Assembly (NCBI RefSeq): GCF_020424085.1
Contig: NZ_CP080203.1
Location: 1,178,001-1,242,000, forward strand
Direction of reading: 5' to 3'
Source of the DNA: Mycetocola spongiae
GTDB lineage: Bacteria > Actinomycetota > Actinomycetes > Actinomycetales > Microbacteriaceae
Length of the DNA: 64,000 nt
The notes under the pieces were generated by a model. That model saw nothing but the letters and a program-made list of their open reading frames with translations. It had not been told where the DNA came from and searched no databases. This document shows positions 9,524 to 17,778 of the stretch, in pieces (the first letter of the stretch is position 1; every line of letters starts with the position of its first letter). Both the position numbers and the translations under genes were made by a program.

Positions 9524-9543
9524 TGTCTGGGCCTACCCAGACA
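9524..9543 (-). promoter_or_regulatory. leader hairpin directly before the infB ribosome binding site
   Basis: TGTCTGGG and CCCAGACA form a perfect 8-bp stem with a 4-base loop. On the minus strand the stem ends where AGGAGAGA (ribosome binding site of infB) begins, so pairing could modulate ribosome access. Function is inferred. Confidence 0.5.
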
Positions 9544-9602
9544 GTGTGGGTAGACCGTTAGTAACGGACGGGTCTCATTTCGAGCCGCTCATTAGTTGTC
9601 CA

Positions 9603-9848
9603 TTAGCCGTTCAGCCTGTTCTCTAGGGTTTGTACGTCCAGTGTGCCGCTATATCGAAGCGCGCGCCCAAAAGCTCGACGCTTCACCGCGTTACTGAAAC
9701 ACTGCGATGTTGGATGCAACCACGCCCCGCGTCCGGAAAGAGAGGCGGTCTCATCAACCACCAGCTCATTTTCTCGGAGCACAACCCTCAACAGGGAGGA
9801 TCGTGAGGCGCGAACGCGGCATCCAACGCACGTTCTAACGGGTTCCAT
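9603..9848 (-). CDS. ylxR: YlxR-family (DUF448) RNA-binding protein
   Basis: The 81-residue product begins MEPVRTCVGCRVRA, the hallmark of the YlxR family, and continues with SLLRVV and SGRGAWLHP typical of its basic RNA-binding surface. YlxR proteins are encoded between nusA and infB; proposed roles include binding RNase P or regulating transcription, but the function is not settled. I chose the ATG at 9848 because AAAGGGGG lies five bases upstream. The longer frame from 9914 would start inside a hairpin and adds residues not seen in the family. Confidence 0.93.
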   Translation of the reverse strand: MEPVRTCVGCRVRASRSSLLRVVLRENELVVDETASLSGRGAWLHPTSQCFSNAVKRRAFGRALRYSGTLDVQTLENRLNG

Positions 9849-9901
9849 CTTACCCCCTTTAGGAAGCTTCGCCATTCGAGACGGTTTCAGGCAGGGAAAT
9901 T

Positions 9902-9930
9902 CCGCGGCGGTCATGGACGGACCGCCGCGG
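9902..9930 (-). terminator. intercistronic hairpin between nusA and ylxR
   Basis: CCGCGGCGGT (9902-9911) and ACCGCCGCGG (9921-9930) form a perfect 10-bp GC-rich stem, 12 bases after the nusA stop. AATTTCCC follows on the minus strand. It could act as partial terminator or processing site that lowers ylxR-infB relative to nusA. Confidence 0.55.
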
Positions 9931-9941
9931 AATAAGTAGGG

Positions 9942-10934
9942 TTATTCGCCTTCGAGAATGCTGTCGGGCTGAATATCGATTTTTGCGCCGGTGAGCTTGG
10001 CGGCGAGTCGCGCGTTCTGGCCTTCCTTACCGATGGCCAGCGAGAGCTGGTAGTCGGGAACGAGGGCGCGCACGGCCTTAATCGACTCGTCCAGGATGAA
10101 CGCGCTGGATACCTTCGCGGGCGAGAGCGCATTGGACACAAACGTCGCCAGATTCGGCGAATAGTCCACGATGTCGATCTTCTCGGCACCCAGCTCCTCG
10201 GTGACGGCCCGCACGCGGCGACCCATCTCCCCGATGCAGGCACCCTTGGCGTTAATCGAGGAGTCGTTTCCGCGCACCGCGATCTTGGTGCGGTGACCGG
10301 CCTCGCGGGCCAGCGAGACGATTTCCACCAGGCCGTTGGCGATCTCGGGGACCTCCAGCGCAAAAAGCTTACGCACCAGGCCGGGGTGGGTGCGCGAGAC
10401 GGTGATCTGCGGACCCTTCAGGCCCTTGGCCACGGCGGTGACATAAACGCGGATGCGCTGACCGTGCTCATATTTCTCGCCCGGCACCTGCTCCTCGGGG
10501 GGAAGAATGGCCTCGATGCTGCCCAGGTCCACGTGGATCATGCGCGGGTTGGGGCCCTGCTGGATCACGCCGGCGACGATATCGCCCTCGCGGTCCTTGA
10601 ACTCCCCGAGCACTCCGTCATCGGCGATATCGCGCAGTCGCTGGTTAATAACCTGCTTGGCGGCATAGGCCGCGATGCGGCCGAAGTCATCGGGGGTGGT
10701 CTCGGATTCACCGATCACCAGGCCCTCATCGTCGAGCTCGGGAACCAGGACGGCAACGTGGCCGCTCTTGCGATCCAGCTGGACGCGAACCTGGGGTTCC
10801 TCCTGGCCTTCCTCCTGGGTGACGTGCTTGATATAGGCCGTCTGAATGGCCTGCTCAATAATCTGCACCAGCTCGTCGAACGGGATTTCTTTTTCCCGTT
10901 CCATCATCTTCAAAACACTGAGGTCGATGTCCAT
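9942..10934 (-). CDS. nusA: transcription termination/antitermination factor NusA
   Basis: NusA binds RNA polymerase and nascent RNA and affects pausing, termination and antitermination. The 330 residues show the N-terminal polymerase-binding domain (MDIDLSVLKMMEREKEIP), the S1 domain (GDIVAGVIQQGPNPRMIHVD), and two KH domains (GACIGEMGRRVRAV and LAIGKEGQNARLAAKLTG). The length is normal for actinobacteria, which lack the C-terminal acidic repeats of E. coli NusA. GAGGAGG precedes the ATG. In most bacteria rimP lies just upstream; here it does not, and the promoter must be in 10935-11104. Confidence 0.97.
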   Translation of the reverse strand: MDIDLSVLKMMEREKEIPFDELVQIIEQAIQTAYIKHVTQEEGQEEPQVRVQLDRKSGHVAVLVPELDDEGLVIGESETTPDDFGRIAAYAAKQVINQRLRDIADDGVLGEFKDREGDIVAGVIQQGPNPRMIHVDLGSIEAILPPEEQVPGEKYEHGQRIRVYVTAVAKGLKGPQITVSRTHPGLVRKLFALEVPEIANGLVEIVSLAREAGHRTKIAVRGNDSSINAKGACIGEMGRRVRAVTEELGAEKIDIVDYSPNLATFVSNALSPAKVSSAFILDESIKAVRALVPDYQLSLAIGKEGQNARLAAKLTGAKIDIQPDSILEGE

Positions 10935-11104
10935 CGGAGGCCTCCTCTATTCAACTAAATTTTTGCCCGCCGCAGTGGCGCGGGTCGATCTCTAACCGTA
11001 CCGGAAATTTTCCCATCCCGTCACCACATACGGCGCATTCACCGGCACCCCAAGACGCCGATCCCGCCCACCCGCGGCCCCGCCACCCGGGAGGACTGTC
11101 CGAA

Positions 11105-11140
11105 ATAGCCCGGATGTATCCGCCCGGTTACGCGGGCTAT
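11105..11140 (-). terminator. inverted repeat at the end of the BBE-like gene
   Basis: ATAGCCCG (11105-11112) pairs with CGGGCTAT (11133-11140), the latter overlapping the stop codon of the flavoprotein gene. The 20-base loop and short T-run make it a modest terminator candidate, separating this gene from nusA. Confidence 0.5.
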
Positions 11141-12684
11141 CCCAGCTGCCAGGCGGGGAAGACCCCTCCCGGATCCTGGGCGCGGTGGATCCGCGCGAGC
11201 CGCGGCGCGTTCTCCCCAAAATAGGCAACCGCGGGGTTTTCCAGCCCGGGATCGGGATAGTTCACATAGGCCCCCGGGCCCCATGCGGGTGTGCTCACCG
11301 CGCGCAGCGAGCGCACCGCGGCGCGATAGGGCGCGGGATCGGAGCCATCGGCAAAATTGGCGGTGTATTGCGCGCTATACAGGGCCCCGCGATGACCAAA
11401 TGCGCCGGGGTCCCCCGCGGGTGCATTCACGGCGCCGCCGAGCGCATCAAGGGAGAACCCTCCCTCGCTCAGGCCCGCGGTGGCCCCCGCGGCCTCCGCC
11501 GCCGCGATCAGCGCCGCGATCTCGGGCCCGGTCAGCGCCCGGGTGGCGATCCCCGAGGTGGCCACAAATGAGACCCGGCGGATCAGCCCTCCGGGGCCCG
11601 AGACACAGGCAGCGGCATCGCCCCCCGCGCAGCCGGCGTAGCGCATCATCGCGTCCAGATACTCGCGCTGAACCACCTGATTATCCAGGGCAGCGGGCAG
11701 CCCCGCGGTGAATCCCGCCAGGGCCGCGCGCAGCGCCGCGGGATCCCCCGTGGACGTGCCCGATACACTCAGCGAGGCGCCGCGGGGATGATCCGCGCCC
11801 ACCAGATATTTCAGGGTGGACCAGATACTCGGATCGGCCGCGGGGGCCCAGTCCTGCCACGCGGCGATCACGGCGGGGGCGGCCTGGGCGGGGAAGGAGA
11901 GAAAAAACATCGTCACGCGCGGGGCGGGGCGCGTGCGCATCATAAATGCGGTGACCACCCCGAGTAGGCCGCCTCCTCCCCCGCGGCAGGCCCAGAAGAT
12001 ATCGGCATCGTTTTCAGCGTCCACGGTGCGGATCTTCCCGTCGGCCGTGACGATCTCCACCGCGGCGACCTGATCGCTCGTGAGCCCAAATTCCCGCGCC
12101 AGGACCCCCACGCCGCCGCCCAGCGCGAGTCCGCCGATCCCCACCGTGCCGCAGCTGCCCCCGCCGATCGCCCGACCCGAGGCCGCGAGGCGCTCATAAA
12201 CCAGGGCCAGCGGGGCCCCGGCACCGATCCGGGCGATGCCGCTGGCGGCATCCACGTCCACCGTATTCAGCGCGGCAAGCGATACCACCAGTTCCCCGGG
12301 GAGCCCGGTAGTGCCGCCACCCCCGGAGGACCAGCCGGCGTAATTATGTCCGCCCGAGCGGGCCGCAATCCGCAGCCCGGAGGCGGCCGCGAAGGAGACC
12401 GCGGCGGCGATATCCGCGGAATCGCGGGCCCGCACGATGCCGGGCGGGGCCGCGCCGTCATAAACGGGAATCTCCGTGGGCACCGCCGCCGGATACTCGG
12501 GATCGCCGGGGCGCAGGAGCCGGTCGCCGAGCGTGCGCGCGAGCGCGTCCCAGTCGGGTGGGCCCGCGGGGGTGGGGCCCGGCGACGCCGAGGTGCCGGG
12601 GGTGGGGCCGGGATCGGTGCCGGTCACACAGCCGGTGAGCGCCAGGGCACCCAGGAGCAAAAAATGTCGCCGTTCAAGTTCCAT
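11137..12684 (-). CDS. BBE-like FAD-linked oxidoreductase, lipoprotein
   Basis: The protein (515 residues) belongs to the PCMH-type FAD oxidoreductases with a C-terminal berberine-bridge domain. SGGHNYAGWS supplies the histidine (H113) and GGSCGTVGIGG the cysteine (C178) that in this family attach FAD twice covalently. The C-terminal AYVNYPDPG...YFGENAPRL is the BBE signature. The N-terminus has a lipobox, LALTGC with C19, followed by a Pro/Thr-rich linker, so it is probably anchored outside the membrane. Family members oxidise sugars, alkaloids or antibiotics; the substrate is unknown. It is downstream of an HxlR regulator on the same strand and likely co-regulated with the divergent MFS exporter. 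Confidence 0.9.
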   Translation of the reverse strand: MELERRHFLLLGALALTGCVTGTDPGPTPGTSASPGPTPAGPPDWDALARTLGDRLLRPGDPEYPAAVPTEIPVYDGAAPPGIVRARDSADIAAAVSFAAASGLRIAARSGGHNYAGWSSGGGGTTGLPGELVVSLAALNTVDVDAASGIARIGAGAPLALVYERLAASGRAIGGGSCGTVGIGGLALGGGVGVLAREFGLTSDQVAAVEIVTADGKIRTVDAENDADIFWACRGGGGGLLGVVTAFMMRTRPAPRVTMFFLSFPAQAAPAVIAAWQDWAPAADPSIWSTLKYLVGADHPRGASLSVSGTSTGDPAALRAALAGFTAGLPAALDNQVVQREYLDAMMRYAGCAGGDAAACVSGPGGLIRRVSFVATSGIATRALTGPEIAALIAAAEAAGATAGLSEGGFSLDALGGAVNAPAGDPGAFGHRGALYSAQYTANFADGSDPAPYRAAVRSLRAVSTPAWGPGAYVNYPDPGLENPAVAYFGENAPRLARIHRAQDPGGVFPAWQLG

Positions 12685-12738
12685 GCCGCGCTCCGCTCGT
12701 TCCCGTGTGGCCCTACCGGTCGGGCCCTACCGGTCAGG

Positions 12739-13266
12739 CTATGCCCGCGGCGCCCGCGCGGCGGGCAGGGACGCGCCCCCATCCGTGGAGGGGTTGGCCG
12801 CCTCCCGGCGCACCGTGGAAACTTCGAGGGGGTCCACGCGTTCCCCGTCCGCGGTGAGATAGGCCAGCTCTACCCCGCTGCTATCCCCGACCCGATAGGC
12901 CAAAACCTCGCGGCCCTCGGCGAGCGGGCGGTGCCGAGTTCCCCAGTAGCCCAGCGCACTGACCAGCAGGTTAAACTCGCGTCCGGCATCGGTGAGCAGG
13001 TATTCAAAGCGTTCGCGCGAGCCGGGCTCGCGATAACCGCGGCGGGCCATGATGCCCTCCTCCACGAGCATCGCGAGGCGATCGGTGAGGATATTGGGGG
13101 CGATGCCGAGGCCATCGCGAAAATCGGCGAAGCGCGTGGTGCCGCGCAGGAGAGCACGGCGCAGGATCAGGAGCGCCCAGCGGTCCCCCACGATCTCCAG
13201 TGCCCGCTCGACCGGGCATAGCGCGGGATCGTATTCGGGTATGGGGGCCTGCTCCGTGGGGGTCAT
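12739..13266 (-). CDS. HxlR-family transcriptional regulator
   Basis: The 175-residue protein has the HxlR winged helix: CPVERALEIVGDRWALLILR, then FADFRDGLGIAPNILTDRLAML and the wing with YREPGSRERFEYLLTDAG. HxlR regulators often sense reactive aldehydes, quinones or drugs and repress a divergent gene. ATG at 13266 was chosen over a GTG at 13284, which would touch the operator candidate. The C-terminal 60 residues form an extra domain seen in longer HxlR members. It is divergent to an MFS exporter and upstream of the BBE-like gene. Confidence 0.92.
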   Translation of the reverse strand: MTPTEQAPIPEYDPALCPVERALEIVGDRWALLILRRALLRGTTRFADFRDGLGIAPNILTDRLAMLVEEGIMARRGYREPGSRERFEYLLTDAGREFNLLVSALGYWGTRHRPLAEGREVLAYRVGDSSGVELAYLTADGERVDPLEVSTVRREAANPSTDGGASLPAARAPRA

Positions 13267-13284
13267 AACCGAGAGTGTATCCAC

Positions 13285-13335
13285 CTGAGTTGCAAAAATC
13301 TACTCAGATGACCTAAGTTGTATTTCACTACTCAG
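13285..13335. promoter_or_regulatory. two tandem palindromic operator candidates
   Basis: Two 23-base sites share the form CTRAGT-N11-ACTCAG: 13285-13307 is a perfect 6+6 palindrome, 13313-13335 has one mismatch (CTAAGT). They are spaced 28 bases apart, lie in the divergent region between the HxlR and MFS starts, and are the most likely binding sites of that regulator (inference). Confidence 0.7.
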
Positions 13336-13353
13336 CCGCCCGATTGGATCCCC

Positions 13354-14538
13354 ATGCCCACACTCTCCCCCCGCGCCGGTTTTTGGACCGCGGCCGTCGT
13401 CGCGGCCCTCGCTCTGTGGTCCAGCGCCGCCCCCACGCTCGCCTATCCGCTCTATGAGGCGCAGTGGGGACTCTCCCCCGCCGCCTCCACCTGGGTCTTC
13501 GCCGCCTATCCCGCGATGCTGATCGTGGTCCTGATCCTGTGTGGCAATCTCTCGGACTATATTGGCCGCCGCGCCACGATCCTCTGGGGGCTGGGCGCGC
13601 AGCTGATCGGCTCGCTGATCTTCGCCGGGGCCCCCGATTTTGGCTGGCTTATCCTCGGCCGGCTGTTTATCGGCGCGGGCGTGGGCCTCGCCCTGAGCCC
13701 GGCGAGCGTGGCCATGGTGGAATTCTCCACCCCGGCAAGGCGGGCCGCGTCCGGCGCGGCCACCACCACCGCGACCGCCGTGGGGCTGGCCCTGGCCACC
13801 CTGGTCGGCGGGGCCCTGATTCAATATGCCCCCGCTCCCCTGCACCTGAGCTTCCTGGTGCTCGCCGGCATCACCGCGGGGGTCATGCTGCTCGCCTCGG
13901 CGCTGCCGCGGCATAACCCGGCCGAGCCGGCCGGGCGCTGGCGGGTGCGCCCGATTGCGATCCCCCGCTCCTCGCGCCGCGCATTTGGCATCGGCGCGCT
14001 CACGATCAGCGCGGCCTATCTGTGTGGCGCGCTGATTCTGCCGCTGGGCGCCCAGATCGCCCACTCCCTCGCGGGCTCCACCAATACCCTGGTCACCGGC
14101 GCACTGATGGCGGTATTTCCGGTGATGGTGGCGGCCGGGTCGCTGCTGACCCGCGGCTGGAGCACCCGCGGCCTGATCCTCGCCGCCGGCGGCAGCCTGA
14201 TCGCGGGGCTGTGGCTCTTTGATCTCACCGGCAGCGTCCCGAGCCTGCTGCTGTATTTTGCCGCCTCGGCCCTCGCCGGGCTGGGCTATGGCCTCGCGTT
14301 TACCGCGGGACTGATCATCCTGACCCGGCATGCACCGCCGCAACATCGCGCGAGCATGGTCTCCGGCGGCTATCTGATCGGCTATCTTGCGCAGGGAATC
14401 GCCGCCCCGGTCCTCGGCGCAATCGCCACCGGGGCGGGCCTGCGCACCGCGTTGCTGGTCGGCGCGGCCGCCTATACGGTGATCTTTATGATCATGATGA
14501 CGCAGGCGCGCCGATTGGGCGCGGCGCTGCCCGCTTAA
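13354..14538 (+). CDS. MFS transporter, probable drug or metabolite exporter
   Basis: The protein has 394 residues and 12 predicted membrane helices with the loop 2-3 motif GNLSDYIGRR and the helix-4 region RLFIGAGVGLALSP, typical of 12-helix MFS exporters. ATG at 13354 was preferred over the TTG at 13318, because the latter lies inside the second operator palindrome. The divergent HxlR gene suggests induction by a toxic compound, and the BBE-like enzyme may modify the same compound. Substrate unknown. Confidence 0.9.
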   Translation: MPTLSPRAGFWTAAVVAALALWSSAAPTLAYPLYEAQWGLSPAASTWVFAAYPAMLIVVLILCGNLSDYIGRRATILWGLGAQLIGSLIFAGAPDFGWLILGRLFIGAGVGLALSPASVAMVEFSTPARRAASGAATTTATAVGLALATLVGGALIQYAPAPLHLSFLVLAGITAGVMLLASALPRHNPAEPAGRWRVRPIAIPRSSRRAFGIGALTISAAYLCGALILPLGAQIAHSLAGSTNTLVTGALMAVFPVMVAAGSLLTRGWSTRGLILAAGGSLIAGLWLFDLTGSVPSLLLYFAASALAGLGYGLAFTAGLIILTRHAPPQHRASMVSGGYLIGYLAQGIAAPVLGAIATGAGLRTALLVGAAAYTVIFMIMMTQARRLGAALPA

Positions 14539-14542
14539 CCGC

Positions 14543-14579
14543 CCTCGCCGCCGCATTCACGAGGAATGCGGCGGCGAGG
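14543..14579. terminator. bidirectional terminator between MFS gene and proS
   Basis: A perfect 15-bp stem (CCTCGCCGCCGCATT with its complement) and a 7-base loop fill the gap between two convergent genes, so it probably serves both strands. Confidence 0.85.
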
Positions 14580-14593
14580 ATTACCCCGGATGA

Positions 14594-16369
14594 CTATCCG
14601 CGGGCGGCCTTCAGGACCGAGAGCAGATCCTCGATCTTGGTGGGCGTGCGCTCACCGCTCTTGCGATCCCACAGCTCCACCTCGCCCTCGGCCACGCCGC
14701 GGCCGAAGATCACGATGGTGGGAAGGCCGATCAGCTCGGCGTCACCAAATTTCACGCCGGGAGATACCTTCGGGCGATCGTCAAAGAGCACGTCAAAGCC
14801 CGCGGCATCCAGCCCCGCCACGGCGGCCTCGGCGGCCTCAAAGACCGCGGCGTCCTTACCGGTCGCGATCACGTGCAGGTCAAACGGCGCGATATTGGGC
14901 GTCCAGCTCAGGCCCTTCTCATCGCTGTTCTTTTCCGCAAGCAGCGCCAGCGCGCGGGTGATACCGATGCCATAGGAGCCCATGGTCACGGTCACCAGCT
15001 TGCCGTTTTCGTCGAGCACCTTCAGACCCAGCACATCGGCGTATTTGCGGCCGAGCTGGAAGATATGTCCGATTTCCACGCCGCGCGCGAGTTCCACCGG
15101 GCCGGAGCCATCGGGGGCGGGGTCTCCCGCAAGAACCTGGGCGCACTCGATCACGCCGTCGTGGCTAAAATCGCGTCCGGAAACGAGGCCAAAAACGTGC
15201 TTGCCGTCCACATTGGCACCGGTGATCCAGGAGCTTCCCTCCACCACGCGGGGGTCCACAAAATAGCGGATCTTGGTGGCGGATTCCTCACCGAGCACGG
15301 CACCCTCGGGCGACCAGGGGCCGATATAGCCCTTGACCAGTCCGGGGTTTTTCGCAAAATCTCCCTCGCCCGCGGCGTCTACCTCGGCGGGGGCCACGGC
15401 GACCTCCACGCGCTTGAGGTCCACCTCGCGGTTGCCGGGCAGGCCCACCACGATCAGCTCACGCGATCCATCAATATGGGTCAGCGCAAGCACCACGTTT
15501 TTCAGGGTATCGGCGGCGGTCCACTCGCGGCCATCGGCCCGCGGGTGCTGCGCATTCGCGGCGGCCACCAGCTTCTCGATGGTTTCGCTCTCGGGGGTAT
15601 CAAAGACCTCGGCGGCCGGCTGTCCCTCGATTGCGATAGCCGCGGGAACCTCGGTGGTATAGGCCTCAACATTGGCCGCATAGCCGCCATCGGAGCGCAC
15701 AAAGGTATCCTCACCGATCACGGTGGGGTGCAGGAACTCCTCGGAGCGCGAGCCACCCATGGCCCCGGCATCGGCCTTCACGATCACATATTCCAGGCCC
15801 AGGCGCGTGAAGATGCGCTGATAGGCATCGCGCTGGAGCTGATAGCTGGCGTCCAGGCCGGCATCGGTGTGATCGAAGGAATAGGCGTCCTTCATCGTGA
15901 ACTCGCGTCCGCGGAGCAGGCCCGCGCGGGGGCGCGCCTCGTCCCGGTACTTATCCTGGATCTGATAGATCGACAGGGGCAGGTCCTTATAGGAGTTATA
16001 GAGGTCCTTGACGAGCAGCGTAAACGCCTCCTCGTGCGTGGGCGCGAGGAGCATATCGGAGCCCTTGCGGTCCTTCAGGCGGAACAGGTTTTCGCCATAT
16101 TCCTCCCAGCGACCCGAGATCTCATAGGGCTCGCGCGGCAGCAGCGCCGGGAAGTGCACCTCGTGCGCCCCGGCCGCGGCCATCTCTTCGCGAACGATCT
16201 GTTCGATCTTCGCCTTGACCCTCAGGCCCAGTGGCAGCCAGGCAAAAATGCCGGGCGCCTGTCGGCGGATATAGCCAGCACGCACCAAAAGGCGGTGGCT
16301 CTGTACCTCGGCGTCGGCCGGGTCTTCTCGCAGTGTACGGAGGAAATAGTTTGAAAGGCGTGTAACCAC
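14594..16369 (-). CDS. proS: prolyl-tRNA synthetase
   Basis: ProS charges tRNA-Pro. The 591 residues match the bacterial (E. coli-like) type: [25 protein letters not shown] start, class II motif 2 with [21 protein letters not shown], an inserted YbaK-like editing domain at roughly 220-400, motif 3 [16 protein letters not shown], and the anticodon-binding C-terminal domain. It is separated from ispG upstream by a strong hairpin, so it likely has its own promoter in 16370-16500. Confidence 0.98.
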   Translation of the reverse strand: MVTRLSNYFLRTLREDPADAEVQSHRLLVRAGYIRRQAPGIFAWLPLGLRVKAKIEQIVREEMAAAGAHEVHFPALLPREPYEISGRWEEYGENLFRLKDRKGSDMLLAPTHEEAFTLLVKDLYNSYKDLPLSIYQIQDKYRDEARPRAGLLRGREFTMKDAYSFDHTDAGLDASYQLQRDAYQRIFTRLGLEYVIVKADAGAMGGSRSEEFLHPTVIGEDTFVRSDGGYAANVEAYTTEVPAAIAIEGQPAAEVFDTPESETIEKLVAAANAQHPRADGREWTAADTLKNVVLALTHIDGSRELIVVGLPGNREVDLKRVEVAVAPAEVDAAGEGDFAKNPGLVKGYIGPWSPEGAVLGEESATKIRYFVDPRVVEGSSWITGANVDGKHVFGLVSGRDFSHDGVIECAQVLAGDPAPDGSGPVELARGVEIGHIFQLGRKYADVLGLKVLDENGKLVTVTMGSYGIGITRALALLAEKNSDEKGLSWTPNIAPFDLHVIATGKDAAVFEAAEAAVAGLDAAGFDVLFDDRPKVSPGVKFGDAELIGLPTIVIFGRGVAEGEVELWDRKSGERTPTKIEDLLSVLKAARG

Positions 16370-16501
16370 GTACCCATGTTAGTGCCCAACCGGGGGCGGC
16401 CGCATGCCCGATTACGCGGCCGGGAGCACAGCGGGCGCCCAGCCCGAGCCGCCGCGACCGGCACCCGCGCGCATTCCGGGGCCGGATCGGCCCGAGAAAC
16501 A

Positions 16502-16537
16502 CGTCGGGGCCCGCGAGAATACTCGCGGGCCCCGACG
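16502..16537 (-). terminator. terminator after ispG
   Basis: A 16-bp perfect stem with AATA loop begins eight bases after the ispG stop on the minus strand. A short TGTTTC run follows. Confidence 0.8.
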
Positions 16538-16544
16538 GCGATGA

Positions 16545-17711
16545 TTAACCCTTGGGGCCCACCATCACCTGAACATTGCCGGTTCCGCCGCCCTCGGCCA
16601 CGGGCATCGAGGCCGCGATCCGGTTGGCCTCCTCGATCAGCGTGGCGACGATCTCGGACTCGGGAACGGTCTTGATCACCTCACCCTTCACAAAGATCTG
16701 GCCCTTGCCGTTACCGGAGGCCACACCGAGATCGGCCTCGCGGGCCTCTCCCGGTCCGTTCACCACACAGCCCATCACGGCCACGCGCAGCGGAACGGTC
16801 ATGTCTTTAAGACCCTCGGTGACATCCTCGGCGAGCGTATAGACGTCCACCTGGGCGCGGCCACAGCTCGGGCAGGAGACAATCTCCAGCTTGCGCTCGC
16901 GCAGGTTCAGCGACTGCAGGATCTGCAGGCCCACCTTGATCTCCTCGGCGGGCGGGGCCGAGAGCGAAACGCGAATGGTATCGCCGATGCCCTCGCCGAG
17001 CAGGATGCCAAAGGCGGTCGCGGATTTGATCGTGCCCTGGAATGCCGGGCCGGCCTCGGTCACACCGAGGTGCAGGGGCCAGTCGCCGCGCTCGGCGAGC
17101 AGGCGATAGGCCTTCACCATCACCACGGGGTCGTTATGCTTCACGGAAATTTTAAAATCGTGGAAATCGTGTTCCTCAAAGAGGCTCGCCTCCCAGACCG
17201 CGGATTCCACGAGGGCCTCCGGGGTGGCCTTGCCGTATTTCTGCAGCAGGCGCGGGTCCAGCGATCCGGCGTTTACACCGATGCGCAGCGAGACACCCGC
17301 GGCCTTGGCCCGCTTGGCGATCTCCCCCACCTGGTCGTCAAATTTCCGGATATTTCCGGGGTTCACGCGCACCGCGGCACAGCCGGCGTCGATTGCCTGG
17401 AATACGTAGTTCGGCTGGAAGTGGATATCGGCGATCACCGGGATCTGGCTCTTCATCGCGATGATCGGCAGAGCCTTGGCATCGTCCCGGCTGGGGACGG
17501 CCACACGCACGATATCGCAGCCGCTCGCGGTGAGCTCGGCGATCTGTTGCAGCGTCGCGTTGATATCGGTGGTGGGGGTGGTGGTCATCGACTGGACGCT
17601 CACCTGAGCGTCACCACCGACAAGAACCTTGCCCACCTTAATCTGGCGCGACTTGCGACGCGGGGCCAGAGTTTCGGGAACCTTGGGAAGACCTAAATTG
17701 ATTGCAGCCAC
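16545..17711 (-). CDS. ispG: 4-hydroxy-3-methylbut-2-enyl diphosphate synthase
   Basis: IspG (GcpE) converts MEcPP to HMBPP in the MEP isoprenoid pathway. The 388-residue protein keeps the three cluster-binding cysteines C280 and C283 (SCPSCGR) and C315 (GCVVNGPGE) plus the following Glu as fourth ligand, and the N-terminal TIM barrel with [12 protein letters not shown]. It lies in the same strand series as rseP and dxr, so two MEP enzymes are encoded within 6 kb. Confidence 0.98.
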   Translation of the reverse strand: MAAINLGLPKVPETLAPRRKSRQIKVGKVLVGGDAQVSVQSMTTTPTTDINATLQQIAELTASGCDIVRVAVPSRDDAKALPIIAMKSQIPVIADIHFQPNYVFQAIDAGCAAVRVNPGNIRKFDDQVGEIAKRAKAAGVSLRIGVNAGSLDPRLLQKYGKATPEALVESAVWEASLFEEHDFHDFKISVKHNDPVVMVKAYRLLAERGDWPLHLGVTEAGPAFQGTIKSATAFGILLGEGIGDTIRVSLSAPPAEEIKVGLQILQSLNLRERKLEIVSCPSCGRAQVDVYTLAEDVTEGLKDMTVPLRVAVMGCVVNGPGEAREADLGVASGNGKGQIFVKGEVIKTVPESEIVATLIEEANRIAASMPVAEGGGTGNVQVMVGPKG

Positions 17712-17778
17712 TTTGTTATCCTACGCCGACTTCTCGCTAGAGTGCTCGCGCGCCACTGCGCTACGAACGAACGGTGCC

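Noticed and set aside
8401-9561. 386-codon Pro/Gly-rich plus-strand ORF
   Set aside because: Complement of the repetitive N-terminal part of IF-2.
6633-9626. 997-codon plus-strand ORF opposite infB
   Set aside because: It is the antisense of the unmistakable IF-2 gene, Gly/Thr/Arg-rich by complement of Ala/Pro codons, with no family features.
10992-11228. possible rimP remnant before nusA
   Set aside because: The frame is Gly/Arg/Pro-rich, overlaps the flavoprotein 3' end and has no RimP motif.
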